Source of the DNA: Paraconexibacter sp040581415
GTDB taxonomy: Bacteria > Actinomycetota > Thermoleophilia > Solirubrobacterales > Solirubrobacteraceae
DNA length: 64,000 bases
NCBI RefSeq assembly: GCF_040581415.1
Contig: NZ_CP114014.1
Coordinates: 3,224,001-3,288,000 of the forward strand
Reading direction: 5' to 3'
Part shown: positions 53,117 to 61,235 of the stretch, one piece after another
Layout of the letters: each line of letters begins with the position of its first letter
Position numbering within the stretch: position 1 is the stretch's first letter
Position numbers and translations under genes: made by a program
The notes under the pieces: model-generated
Database searches by the model: none
Told to the model about the DNA's origin: nothing
What the model saw: only the letters and a program-made list of their open reading frames with translations

Positions 53117-53914
53117 TCAGCGCGCCAGCGCGACCTCGCCGTCGCGGACCTCGACCAGCCCGTCCCGCACCAGCCCGTCGAGTGCCGCCCGCACCCGGGC
53201 CGCGTCGATGTCGCCCGGGACTGCGTCGCCGGCCGCCAGCGCCGCCACGATCCGGCCCCTGACCCAGCGGTTCGTGTCCTCGAAGCGGACGGCGGTCCCC
53301 GCCGCCCGCCGCGCCGGGGCGACCACGGCGCCGCGCGAGGCGCACCACGGCGCCGCCGGGCACGCCTCGCAGTCGGCGCGCCGCGCGCCGCAGACCAGCG
53401 CGCCCAGCTCCATGGCGGCCTGGTTCCAGGTGGGAGCGCGCTCGATCGACTCAGGGAGCAGCACCTCCGGACCGCCCAGCCCGATGCGGTCGGCGATCCG
53501 CCGCACGTTGGTGTCGACCGCGGCGACCCGCTCGCCGAACGCGAACGACGCGACCGCCGCCGCCGTGTACGGCCCGACGCCGGGCAGCGCCCGCAGGCCG
53601 GCGGCGGTCCGCGGCCAGCCGTCCCGCGCGACCACCGCGCAGGCGGCCCGCAGCCGCAGCGCCCGCGAGTTGTAGCCCAGGCCCACCCACGCGGCCAGGA
53701 CGTCGGGAACGGCCGCCGCAGCCAGGGCGTCCTCCGTCGGCCACTGCGTAAGCCAGGCCTCGAAGCGCGGCACGATGCGGGCGACCTGCGTCTGCTGCAG
53801 CATGACCTCGCTGACCAGGATCGCGTAGGGGTCCGTCGTCCGGCGCCACGGGAGGTCGCGGCGGACCTCCTCGTACCAGGCCAGGACGGCGTCCTGGAGC
53901 GCCGGAACCGACAC
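53117..53914 (-). CDS. mutY: A/G-specific adenine DNA glycosylase MutY
   Basis: A 265-residue base-excision glycosylase from ATG 53914. The HhH-GPD fold is seen in PWRRTTDPYAILVSEVMLQQ (catalytic Glu36), TQVARIVPRF, GLGYNSRALRLR, LPGVGPYTAAAVASFAFG and AVDTNVRRIADRIG (catalytic Asp). The 4Fe-4S loop is CGARRADCEACPAAPWC (C-x6-C-x2-C-x5-C). After it comes a short winged-helix-like end (NRWVRGRIVAALAAGD..LDGLVRDGLVEV) instead of the NUDIX-like 8-oxoG recognition domain of E. coli MutY; actinobacterial MutY proteins commonly look like this. It follows uvrB by 6 bases and is probably co-transcribed with it. Confidence 0.94.
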   Translation of the reverse strand: MSVPALQDAVLAWYEEVRRDLPWRRTTDPYAILVSEVMLQQTQVARIVPRFEAWLTQWPTEDALAAAAVPDVLAAWVGLGYNSRALRLRAACAVVARDGWPRTAAGLRALPGVGPYTAAAVASFAFGERVAAVDTNVRRIADRIGLGGPEVLLPESIERAPTWNQAAMELGALVCGARRADCEACPAAPWCASRGAVVAPARRAAGTAVRFEDTNRWVRGRIVAALAAGDAVPGDIDAARVRAALDGLVRDGLVEVRDGEVALAR

Positions 53915-53920
53915 CGGCGG

Positions 53921-55948
53921 TCAGTCCGACGCCATCCCGGCCTCCTGCAGCCCGCGCAGCTCCCGGTTGAGGTCGCGGATCTCGTCGCGCAGGCGGGCCG
54001 CATACTCGAAGCGCAGCTCCTCGGCCGCGGCGAGCATCTCCTCCTCCAGCGACACGATCGCCTTCTGCAGGTCCTCGGGCGCCCCGTCCCCCACGTCGGT
54101 CCGCTTGCGCTCGCTGCGCCGGCGGCCCTTGGGCGTCTTGCCCTCGGCCTGGAGGAACTCGGCGATGTCGCTGACGCCCTTGTTGATCGTCGTCGCCGTG
54201 ATGCCGTGCTCGACGTTGTACGCGAGCTGGATCGCCCGGCGGCGGTCGGTCTCCTCGAGGGCCGCCGTCATCGCCGCGGTCTCCTTGTCGGCGTACATGA
54301 TCACCGCGCCCTCGGAGTTCCGGGCGGCACGGCCGATCGTCTGGATCAGCGACGTCTCCCCGCGCAGGAAGCCCTCCTTGTCGGCGTCGAGGATCGCGAC
54401 GAGCGACACCTCGGGCATGTCCAGGCCCTCGCGCAGGAGGTTGACGCCGACGAGCACGTCGTACTCGCCGAGGCGCAGGTCGCGGATGATCTGGATGCGC
54501 TCGAGCGTGTCGATCTCCGAGTGCAGGTAGCGGACGCGGAAGCCCATCTCCAGCAGGTAGTCGGTGAGGTCCTCCGACATCTTCTTCGTGATCGTCGTGA
54601 CCAGGACGCGCTCGCTCTTGTCGGTCCGCTTCCTGATCTCGTTCATCAGGTCGTCGATCTGGTTCTTCGTCTGCCGGACCTCGACGGACGGGTCCACGAT
54701 GCCGGTCGGTCGGACGATCTGCTCGACGATCGTCCCGGAGTGCGCGCGCTCGTACTTGCCCGGCGTGGCGGACACGAACACGATCTGCGGGGTGATGGAG
54801 AGGAACTCGTCGAACTTCTGCGGGCGGTTGTCCATCGCGCTGGGCAGCCGGAAGCCGTAGTCGACGAGGGTCCGCTTACGGGCCTGGTCCCCCTCGAACA
54901 TCGCGCCGACCTGCGGCACGGTCTGGTGGGACTCGTCGAGGAAGCAGACGAAGTCGTCGGGGAAGTAGTCGATCAGGCAGTAGGGGCGGTCACCGCGGGC
55001 GCGGCCGTCGAGGATCCCCGAGTAGTTCTCGATCCCGTTGCAGAAGCCCATCTCCTTGAGCATCTCCATGTCGTACTGCGTGCGCTGCCGCAGCCGGTGG
55101 GACTCCAGGAGCTTGCCCTCGGCGTCGAGCTCGGCGCAGCGGTCCGAGAGCTCGCGGCCGATGGCGGCGACGGCGTTGTCGATCGTGCCGTCCCGGACGT
55201 TGTAGTGCGACGCGGGCCAGATCGCGACGTGCTCGAGGTCGTCCTTCACGAGCTCGCCCGTCATCGGGTCGAACTCCTGCAGGCGCTCGATCTCGTCGCC
55301 GAAGAGCGTCGCCCGGTAGGCGGTCGAGTCGCTGTAGGCGGGGAAGATCTCGAGCGCCTCGCCGCGGACCCGGAAGGAGCCGCGGCCGAGGGCGACGTCG
55401 TTGCGGACGTACTGGATCTGGACGAGCTTGCGCAGCAGCCCGTCGCGGTCGACCTCCTCCCCCTTGCGCAGCGTCTGCAGGTTGTCGTCGTAGGTCTCGG
55501 GCGAGCCGAGGCCGTAGATCGCGGACACCGACGCGACGATGATCACGTCGCGTCGCGCGAACAGCGCGGCGGTCGCGGCGTGCCGCAGGCGGTCGACCTC
55601 GGCGTTGATGGCCGAGTCCTTCTCGATGTAGAGGTCCTTCGACGGGACGTACGCCTCGGGCTGGTAGTAGTCGTAGTAGCTGACGAAGTACTCGACGGCG
55701 TTGTCCGGGAAGAAGGTCCGGAACTCGTTGCAGAGCTGCGCGGCGAGCGTCTTGTTGTGGGCCATCACCAGCGCCGGCTTCTGCAGGCGCTCGATCGACG
55801 CCGCCATGGTCATCGTCTTGCCCGTGCCGGTGGCGCCGAGCAGCGTGGTGTAGCGGTCGCCGTTGTTCACCGCCTCCACGATCGAGTCGATGGCCTTCGG
55901 CTGGTCGGCGGCGGGGCTGTAGACGCTGTCGAGGCGGAACGGAGGCAC
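53921..55948 (-). CDS. uvrB: Excinuclease ABC subunit B
   Basis: A 675-residue helicase-like damage verifier starting at GTG 55948 (MPPFRLDSVYSPAADQPKAI). It has Walker A LLGATGTGKTMTMA, the beta-hairpin YYDYYQPEAYVPSKDLYIEK, DEAD-type DESHQTVPQ, EMGFRVRYLHSEIDTLERI, RAARNSEGAVIMYAD with the arginine finger in QTIGRAARNS, and a C-terminal UVR motif (VSLEEEMLAAAEELRFEYAA). No LexA box is visible in the 68 bases before it. mutY starts 6 bases after its stop. Confidence 0.97.
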   Translation of the reverse strand: MPPFRLDSVYSPAADQPKAIDSIVEAVNNGDRYTTLLGATGTGKTMTMAASIERLQKPALVMAHNKTLAAQLCNEFRTFFPDNAVEYFVSYYDYYQPEAYVPSKDLYIEKDSAINAEVDRLRHAATAALFARRDVIIVASVSAIYGLGSPETYDDNLQTLRKGEEVDRDGLLRKLVQIQYVRNDVALGRGSFRVRGEALEIFPAYSDSTAYRATLFGDEIERLQEFDPMTGELVKDDLEHVAIWPASHYNVRDGTIDNAVAAIGRELSDRCAELDAEGKLLESHRLRQRTQYDMEMLKEMGFCNGIENYSGILDGRARGDRPYCLIDYFPDDFVCFLDESHQTVPQVGAMFEGDQARKRTLVDYGFRLPSAMDNRPQKFDEFLSITPQIVFVSATPGKYERAHSGTIVEQIVRPTGIVDPSVEVRQTKNQIDDLMNEIRKRTDKSERVLVTTITKKMSEDLTDYLLEMGFRVRYLHSEIDTLERIQIIRDLRLGEYDVLVGVNLLREGLDMPEVSLVAILDADKEGFLRGETSLIQTIGRAARNSEGAVIMYADKETAAMTAALEETDRRRAIQLAYNVEHGITATTINKGVSDIAEFLQAEGKTPKGRRRSERKRTDVGDGAPEDLQKAIVSLEEEMLAAAEELRFEYAARLRDEIRDLNRELRGLQEAGMASD

Positions 55949-56016
55949 CGAGCCAGATTAGCGGCGGCCCAGGACCGCTCCGGCTCGCTGCGGTCAGCCG
56001 GTGACCGCGTCCGCCG

Positions 56017-56802
56017 TCAGTCGATCCCGAGCTCGGCCGCGTAGTTCGCGCGGTAGTCGCGCCGCGCGTCGAGGACCTTGCGCACGTAGGCGCGGGTCTC
56101 CGGGAACGGGATGTCGTCGGCCGTGAAGTCGCGGTCGGCCTCGCGCGCCTCGATCAGCCACTTGCCGACGTTGCCCTGCCCGGCGTTGTACGCCGCGAGC
56201 ACCAGGACGTCGTTGCCCTCGAAGTTCCGCTCGAGCTCCCGCAGGTAGTAGGCGCCGTAGCTGATGTTGACCTGCGGGGTGCCGAGGTCCTTCACGTCGA
56301 AGGCCAGGCCACCGGACCGGCGGGCGATCTCGTGGGCGGTGTCCGGAGTGATCTGCATCAGGCCGAGCGCGCCTGCGCTGGACTCCTGGCCGTCCCGGAA
56401 GTGGGACTCCGCGTAGATCACGCCGGCGATGAGCGCCGGGTCCAGGCCCTTGTCCTTCGCCTGCTGGCGGATGATGTCCTCGTGCTTGAGCGGGAGGGTG
56501 ATCTCCTTGACCGCCTCGTGCAGGTGCGGGAGGACGGCGGCCGCAGCCGCCGCGCTACCCGCCAGCACGAGCACGAGCACCAGCAGGCGGCGGCGGGCCT
56601 GTGCGGCCCGGCTGCGAGCGCGTGGTGCCGGGTCGCGCCGGCTGTTGCCCGCGCCGGCTCGCGACGGCGGCCGGCCGGCCGGTGGCCGTTTGGCGGTGGT
56701 CCCACGGGCTGCGGCCGATCGCGGCGCGCGCTGCGTCCCCGCGCCCGTGGCCGCCGGCGATGCGGGGCGGGGACTGCGCTGCTTGGCGGGGCGTGCACTC
56801 AA
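56017..56802 (-). CDS. Membrane-anchored lytic transglycosylase (SLT domain)
   Basis: A 261-residue protein. About 70 basic, Pro/Ala-rich cytosolic residues precede a membrane segment (RRLLVLVLVLAGSAAAAAAV, about 72-90). The SLT domain (about 105-261) shows AGVIYAESHFRDGQESSAGA with the catalytic Glu, GLMQITPDTAHEIA, NISYGAYYLRELERNFEGND, LAAYNAGQGNVGKWL and FPETRAYVRKV. It cleaves peptidoglycan between MurNAc and GlcNAc outside the membrane. It starts 15 bases after the coaE stop and is probably co-transcribed. The long cytosolic extension is unusual and may be disordered. Confidence 0.93.
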   Translation of the reverse strand: MSARPAKQRSPRPASPAATGAGTQRAPRSAAARGTTAKRPPAGRPPSRAGAGNSRRDPAPRARSRAAQARRRLLVLVLVLAGSAAAAAAVLPHLHEAVKEITLPLKHEDIIRQQAKDKGLDPALIAGVIYAESHFRDGQESSAGALGLMQITPDTAHEIARRSGGLAFDVKDLGTPQVNISYGAYYLRELERNFEGNDVLVLAAYNAGQGNVGKWLIEAREADRDFTADDIPFPETRAYVRKVLDARRDYRANYAAELGID

Positions 56803-56817
56803 AGGGTGAGGGTGCTG

Positions 56818-57450
56818 TCAGGCGGGAGGGGCACTGCGCAGTCTGCCGAGGACGGTGGACAGCTCCCGCTCGAGGTCCTCGACGGTGCCGGAGTTCACGA
56901 CCACATACGTCGCGCGGTCCGCCTTCTCCTGCTGGGTCAGTTGGCGGGCTGCCCGCTCGTCGACCGAGTGGTGTCCGCGCGCCGCGGCGCGCTCGGCGCG
57001 GACCGCCTCGTCGGCGATGACCGCGATCGTCGCGTCGTACGCCTTGTCCATCCCGGCCTCGAACAGCAGCGGCGTCTCCACCACGGCCGCGGGGGGCGGC
57101 GGATCGGCGGTGGCCGACGCAGCCCGGAAGTCGATGACGGCCTGGGCCACGCGCGGCCAGATCTGCTCCTCCAGCCACTTGCGCTCGGACGGGTCGGCGA
57201 AGGCGTGCTTCGCGATCTGCGCGCGGTCGACGGTGCCGCCGGGCGCGACGTCGTCCCCCCAGCGCGCCACGACGAGCTCACGGAGCTCGGCGTCGTCGAC
57301 GTAGAGGTCGTGCACCACCGCGTCGGTGGACAGCGTCATGGCTCCCAGGCGACCGAGCGCGGCGAGCGCGGTCGACTTCCCGGAGCCGAGGCCGCCGGTC
57401 AGGCCGACGAACGGGACTGGGGCCTGGGAGGGCATGGGCACTCGAGCCAT
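56818..57450 (-). CDS. coaE: Dephospho-CoA kinase CoaE
   Basis: A 210-residue P-loop kinase for the last step of CoA synthesis. P-loop GGLGSGKST (about residues 19-27), STDAVVHDLY (Asp of the DxD-like site), VVETPLLFEAGMDKAYDATI, and a lid-like region rich in Arg. ATG 57450 is used; M6 is an equally good start. It lies between rpsA and the transglycosylase gene, as in other actinobacteria where coaE follows rpsA. Confidence 0.95.
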   Translation of the reverse strand: MARVPMPSQAPVPFVGLTGGLGSGKSTALAALGRLGAMTLSTDAVVHDLYVDDAELRELVVARWGDDVAPGGTVDRAQIAKHAFADPSERKWLEEQIWPRVAQAVIDFRAASATADPPPPAAVVETPLLFEAGMDKAYDATIAVIADEAVRAERAAARGHHSVDERAARQLTQQEKADRATYVVVNSGTVEDLERELSTVLGRLRSAPPA

Positions 57451-57522
57451 AACCTGCCCGTCGCGACTATGTTGCGGTCGCGACGGGCGGGTGGCGGGAC
57501 GCGCTGCGTCCCGGGCTGCTCG

Positions 57523-59034
57523 TTACTCGGCGGCGGGCGCCTCGTCGGCGTCGGCCTCGGCGGCCGGAGCCTCCTCGGCGGGGGCCTCGGCCTCGGCGGC
57601 AGGGGCCTCCTCGACGGGCGCCTCGGCCTCAGCGGCCGGAGCCTCCTCGACGGGGGCCTCCAGCGTCTCGTCGGCCGGGACCTCCTCGGCGGGCGCGGCG
57701 TCGGCGACCTCGGGGGCCTCCTCCGCGACAGCGGCCTCGGACTCCGGGGCCGCTGCCTCGGCGTCCGCAGTCGCGGGGTCGGTGACCTGGCCGAGCTCGT
57801 CGACCGGCTGCAGCGTCGGCGCGACGGGCGGGTAGACCTCGTCGAGGTTCGTCACGTCGTCCAGGTCGGAGTCCAGCAGACCCTCGATCGGACGCAGCGG
57901 CAGCACCTGGCCGTCGACGCGCTTCACCGACAGCGAGAGGCGGCGCCGCTCGGAGTCGATCTCCAGGATCCGGACGCGGACCTCGTCACCGGGCTGCACG
58001 ACCTCACGCGGGTTCTCCACGTGGTGGTTCGCGAGCTCGGAGATGTGGACCAGGCCCTCGACCCCGTCGAGGATCTCGACGAAGGCACCGAACGTGACGA
58101 CCTTGGTGACCTTGCCGGCCAGCTCGTCGTTGACGTTGTAGGTGTCGACGACACGCTGCCACGGGTCCTCCTGCGTCTGCTTGAGACCCAGGGAGATCCG
58201 CTGACGCTCGCGGTCGATGTCGAGGACCTTGACGGCGACGGTGTCGCCGATGTTGAGGATCTCGGACGGGTGGTTCACATGCGACCAGGACAGCTCGCTG
58301 ATATGGATCAGGCCGTCGATGCCGTTGAGGTCCACGAACGCGCCGAAGTCGACGATGTTCGAGATCTGGCCCTCGACGACGAGGCCGGGCTGCAGGCGGT
58401 CCAGGATCTCCTGGCGCTGCTCCTTGCGCTCCTCCTCGAGCACCGCGCGGCGGCTGAGCACCACGTTGTTGCGCGAGCGGTTGAGCTCGATGACCTTGCA
58501 CTCGATGGTCTGCGACATGAACTCGTCGAGGTTCGCCACGCGGCGGATGTCGACGAGGGAGGCCGGCAGGAAGCCACGGACGCCGAGGTCGATGATGAGG
58601 CCGCCCTTGACGACCTCGATGACCAGGCCCTCGACGGGCTCGCCGCTCTCCGCGGCGGCTTCGATGCGGCGCCAGGCCTTCTCGAAGCGGGCGCGCTTCT
58701 TGGAGACGATCAGGCGGCCGTCCTGATCCTCCTTGGTGAGGACGAGGACGTCGACCTCCTCGCCCATCGTGACTTCTTCGTTCGGATCCACGTTCTTGCG
58801 GATCGAAAGCTCGTTGGAGGGGATGACCCCCTCGCTCTTGTAGCCGATGTCGACGAGGACCTCGTCCTTGTCGATGCGGACGACCTTGCCGCTTACTACT
58901 TCACCCTCTTCGAACAGGGTGAACGTTGCGTCGTAGTTGGGGACGATCTGCCCGTCGATTTCGAGGAGCAGGCCATCAGAGCCGGGAACGATCTTGGCTT
59001 CTGACGGAGTCGTAGAGGTGATGGTCTGGGTCAT
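57523..59034 (-). CDS. rpsA: 30S ribosomal protein S1
   Basis: A 503-residue protein from ATG 59034. Four S1 domains: GEVVSGKVVRIDKDEVLVDI, VEGLVIEVVKGGLIIDLGVR, EGQISNIVDFGAFVDLNGID with LIHISELSW, and AGKVTKVVTFGAFVEILDGV with LVHISELANHH. Actinobacterial S1 is shorter than the six-domain E. coli form, and this fits. The last 110 residues are acidic, Ala/Glu/Pro-rich repeats (EEAPAAEAEAPVEEAPAAEA) and lie beyond the RNA-binding part. It is divergent from the flavoprotein gene (71 bases between starts) and precedes coaE by 72 bases. Confidence 0.96.
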   Translation of the reverse strand: MTQTITSTTPSEAKIVPGSDGLLLEIDGQIVPNYDATFTLFEEGEVVSGKVVRIDKDEVLVDIGYKSEGVIPSNELSIRKNVDPNEEVTMGEEVDVLVLTKEDQDGRLIVSKKRARFEKAWRRIEAAAESGEPVEGLVIEVVKGGLIIDLGVRGFLPASLVDIRRVANLDEFMSQTIECKVIELNRSRNNVVLSRRAVLEEERKEQRQEILDRLQPGLVVEGQISNIVDFGAFVDLNGIDGLIHISELSWSHVNHPSEILNIGDTVAVKVLDIDRERQRISLGLKQTQEDPWQRVVDTYNVNDELAGKVTKVVTFGAFVEILDGVEGLVHISELANHHVENPREVVQPGDEVRVRILEIDSERRRLSLSVKRVDGQVLPLRPIEGLLDSDLDDVTNLDEVYPPVAPTLQPVDELGQVTDPATADAEAAAPESEAAVAEEAPEVADAAPAEEVPADETLEAPVEEAPAAEAEAPVEEAPAAEAEAPAEEAPAAEADADEAPAAE

Positions 59035-59105
59035 GAACCGTTCAGCGTAACGGTTGGACCCCTCTGGGCGCCCTGCGGTGCGCCCCCCGGATAACCTGCA
59101 GCGAG

Positions 59106-60344
59106 ATGGCACTTCGAGCGACGAAACGAGGCGAGGAGCGGACGCCCCTCGCAGGCGACTACGACGTGCTGATCTGCGGCGCGAGCTTCGCAGGCCTGAC
59201 GGTCGCGCGGGAGCTGTCCGGCAGCGGCGCCCGCGTGCTGCTGATCGACCGCTACGAGATCGGCGAGCGGCAGACCTCTGCGTGCGCCGCGCCGACCGAG
59301 TGGCTCGACAACATGGGCCTCTCCGAGTCGATCCTGCAGACGTTCGGGGACCTCGTCGTCCACCGCCTGCAGGCCAAGGGCGGCCCCAAGCGCTCGAAGA
59401 CCTACCGCTGGGCGCTGCCGTGGACGTTCTCCACGTTCGACTACCGCAAGCTCTGCGCGCTGCTGAAGGAGCAGTCGCCGGACGTCCCGTTCGAGACGGC
59501 GAAGGTCGACGGCATCACGCACGGCGGCGCGATCCACACGGTCCACACCGACCGCGGTGACCTGACCGCCCCGCTCGTCGTCGACGCCCTCGGCTGGCGC
59601 CGCAACCTGGGCACGGACCCGGACGGCATCGACATCCCGACCGCCCGGCTGTCGCGTGGCCTGGAGGTCCATCCGCCGGACGCGGGCGCGGCCGGCAAGG
59701 ACCTCGAGCTGTGGCTCGACACCGACTACATCAAGCCCGGCTACTCGTGGTCGTTCCCGGCGGGTCACGAGACGCGGGTCGGCGTCGGCTCGTTCGACCC
59801 GAAGATCAAGGTCAAACGGCCGACCGACGAGCTCGCGCACAACATCGGCGTCGGCGTCGAGGGCGGCTACCAGGGCAACTGGATCCCTCACGTCCTGCGC
59901 CCCGCGACCGAGGCGAACGTCTTCTTCGTCGGCGACAGCGCGGGCCACTGCCTGCCGACGACCGCCGAGGGCATCCGCACCGCGCTGTACTTCGGCCTCG
60001 CGGTCGGCCGCGAGCTGCGTGCCGTGGTCGACGGGCGCCAGTCCCGCGGCCAGGCCCTCGAGCGGTACCACTCGTTCTCCGCCGACCACGAGTTCGCCTT
60101 CTCGTGGCTGTGGCGCGTGCAGACGATCTTCAGCGGCATCAACAAGCTGCCGCTGATGGACTCGGCGCTGGACGTCTTCCAGCGGCCGTCGCTGATCAAG
60201 TGGGCGTTCAACCACTACCTGGCGATCGCCCCGCCGTCCTACGCGCTCGAGCCGTCCTGGCCGGACGCGCGGTCACGGCAGGACGCCGGCCCGTCCGTGG
60301 CGGTCGAGTCCGCCCCGGAGCGCGGCGAGCTCACTGCCGCCTGA
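59106..60344 (+). CDS. Geranylgeranyl-reductase-family FAD oxidoreductase
   Basis: A 412-residue flavoprotein from ATG 59106. The dinucleotide motif is DVLICGASFAGLTVARELSG, followed by VLLIDRYEIGERQTSACAAP. The second FAD motif is NVFFVGDSAGHCLPTTAEGI with RTALYFGLAVGREL. Members reduce prenyl chains of lipids or quinones, or act as halogenase-like monooxygenases. The Cys in TSACAAP is the position often conserved in archaeal-type geranylgeranyl reductases. The substrate here is unknown. It stands alone on the plus strand inside a minus-strand core block, between polA-LOR and rpsA. Confidence 0.85.
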   Translation: MALRATKRGEERTPLAGDYDVLICGASFAGLTVARELSGSGARVLLIDRYEIGERQTSACAAPTEWLDNMGLSESILQTFGDLVVHRLQAKGGPKRSKTYRWALPWTFSTFDYRKLCALLKEQSPDVPFETAKVDGITHGGAIHTVHTDRGDLTAPLVVDALGWRRNLGTDPDGIDIPTARLSRGLEVHPPDAGAAGKDLELWLDTDYIKPGYSWSFPAGHETRVGVGSFDPKIKVKRPTDELAHNIGVGVEGGYQGNWIPHVLRPATEANVFFVGDSAGHCLPTTAEGIRTALYFGLAVGRELRAVVDGRQSRGQALERYHSFSADHEFAFSWLWRVQTIFSGINKLPLMDSALDVFQRPSLIKWAFNHYLAIAPPSYALEPSWPDARSRQDAGPSVAVESAPERGELTAA

Positions 60345-60428
60345 CGACGTCTCAGGCCGGGCGGCCGCTTCGCGACGCAGTCGGGCATGTGCGGACGTCC
60401 GGGGGCCGACAGCCCGGCTGGGCGGTGG

Positions 60429-60543
60429 GACGCGTGGAGGGTTTGGGGGGCATACCCCGCCAAATCCGCCGAGGGGAGACGGCCGCCCGGCCGTGCCCCG
60501 GACGCGTGGAGGGTTTGGGGGGCGTACCCCGCCGAATCCTCCG
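60429..60543. repeat. Pair of 43-base extragenic palindromic repeats
   Basis: Units 60429-60471 and 60501-60543 (both begin GACGCGTGGAGGGTTTGGGG) are 40/43 identical with a 72-base period. Each is an imperfect palindrome: GGAGGGTTTGGGGGGC pairs with the complement of ACCCCGCCRAATCCKCC. They occupy the 261-base gap after the flavoprotein gene and before the stop of the LURP-one gene. They are unrelated to the array at 37337. No gene is seen in the gap. Confidence 0.85.
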
Positions 60544-60605
60544 CGGACCCGTGCGAGCGCCCACTCGTCCCGCCCGGCCCGCCGCCTGCCCCATGCCGCT
60601 GCCGG

Positions 60606-61217
60606 TCAACGCGCCTGGAGGGCGTCCATGCCGACCGTCGCCGCCAGCAGCAGACGCCGGTCCAGCGCGCGGCCGGTGTCCCCGGACGCGTCGATGTCGT
60701 AGACGTCGCGCCACTTCCAGCGCCGGCGGACGTTCGTCGCGAGGACCTGGTCGCCGCGGACGAACTCGAAGTCGTAGGCGATCGGCAGCCAGTCCGCGAA
60801 GTCGCCGATGTACGGAACGATGCCGACGACGCGACGGAAGATCGCCTTCGGCATCGACACCTCGCGCGCCTGGCAGATCTCCTGGCCGTCGGGCGCGAAG
60901 ATCGCGTAGGTCGAGCGGAACAGCGACTTGCCGAAGACCTTCTGGATCGCGCCGAGCTGGACGCCGTCCGCCGTCGCGATGTCGTACGTCGCCCGCGGGT
61001 CGAACCGCTGGCGCGCGAGGATCCGCATCAGGTCGACCGACTTCGAGTCGTCGGTGTAGAAGCGCACGTCCTCCTTGAACTTGAAGCGCTTCTGCTCGAC
61101 GAAGCAGAACTGCTCGCCGTCAGACTCGCCGTCCGGAACCGAGAAGACGTACTGGTTGATGACGAGCTTGACCCGCTGGCGCAGGACGAACCTGTCGTAG
61201 GCGGTGATGTCGATCAC
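60606..61217 (-). CDS. LURP-one-related (LOR) family protein
   Basis: A 203-residue protein from ATG 61217 with the tubby-like LOR beta-barrel pattern: YDRFVLRQRVKLVINQYVFS, FCFVEQKRFKFKEDVRFY, ILARQRFDPRATYDI, LGAIQKVFGKSLFRSTYAIF and AYDFEFVRGDQVLATNVRRR. The function of bacterial LOR proteins is unknown; tubby-like barrels bind phospholipid headgroups. It follows polA by 18 bases and is probably co-transcribed. Confidence 0.88.
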   Translation of the reverse strand: MIDITAYDRFVLRQRVKLVINQYVFSVPDGESDGEQFCFVEQKRFKFKEDVRFYTDDSKSVDLMRILARQRFDPRATYDIATADGVQLGAIQKVFGKSLFRSTYAIFAPDGQEICQAREVSMPKAIFRRVVGIVPYIGDFADWLPIAYDFEFVRGDQVLATNVRRRWKWRDVYDIDASGDTGRALDRRLLLAATVGMDALQAR

Positions 61218-61235
61218 GCCCGGGAGCCTACCTCG

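Noticed and set aside
55949..56016. LexA box upstream of uvrB
   Set aside because: No GAAC-N4-GTTC palindrome in this interval.
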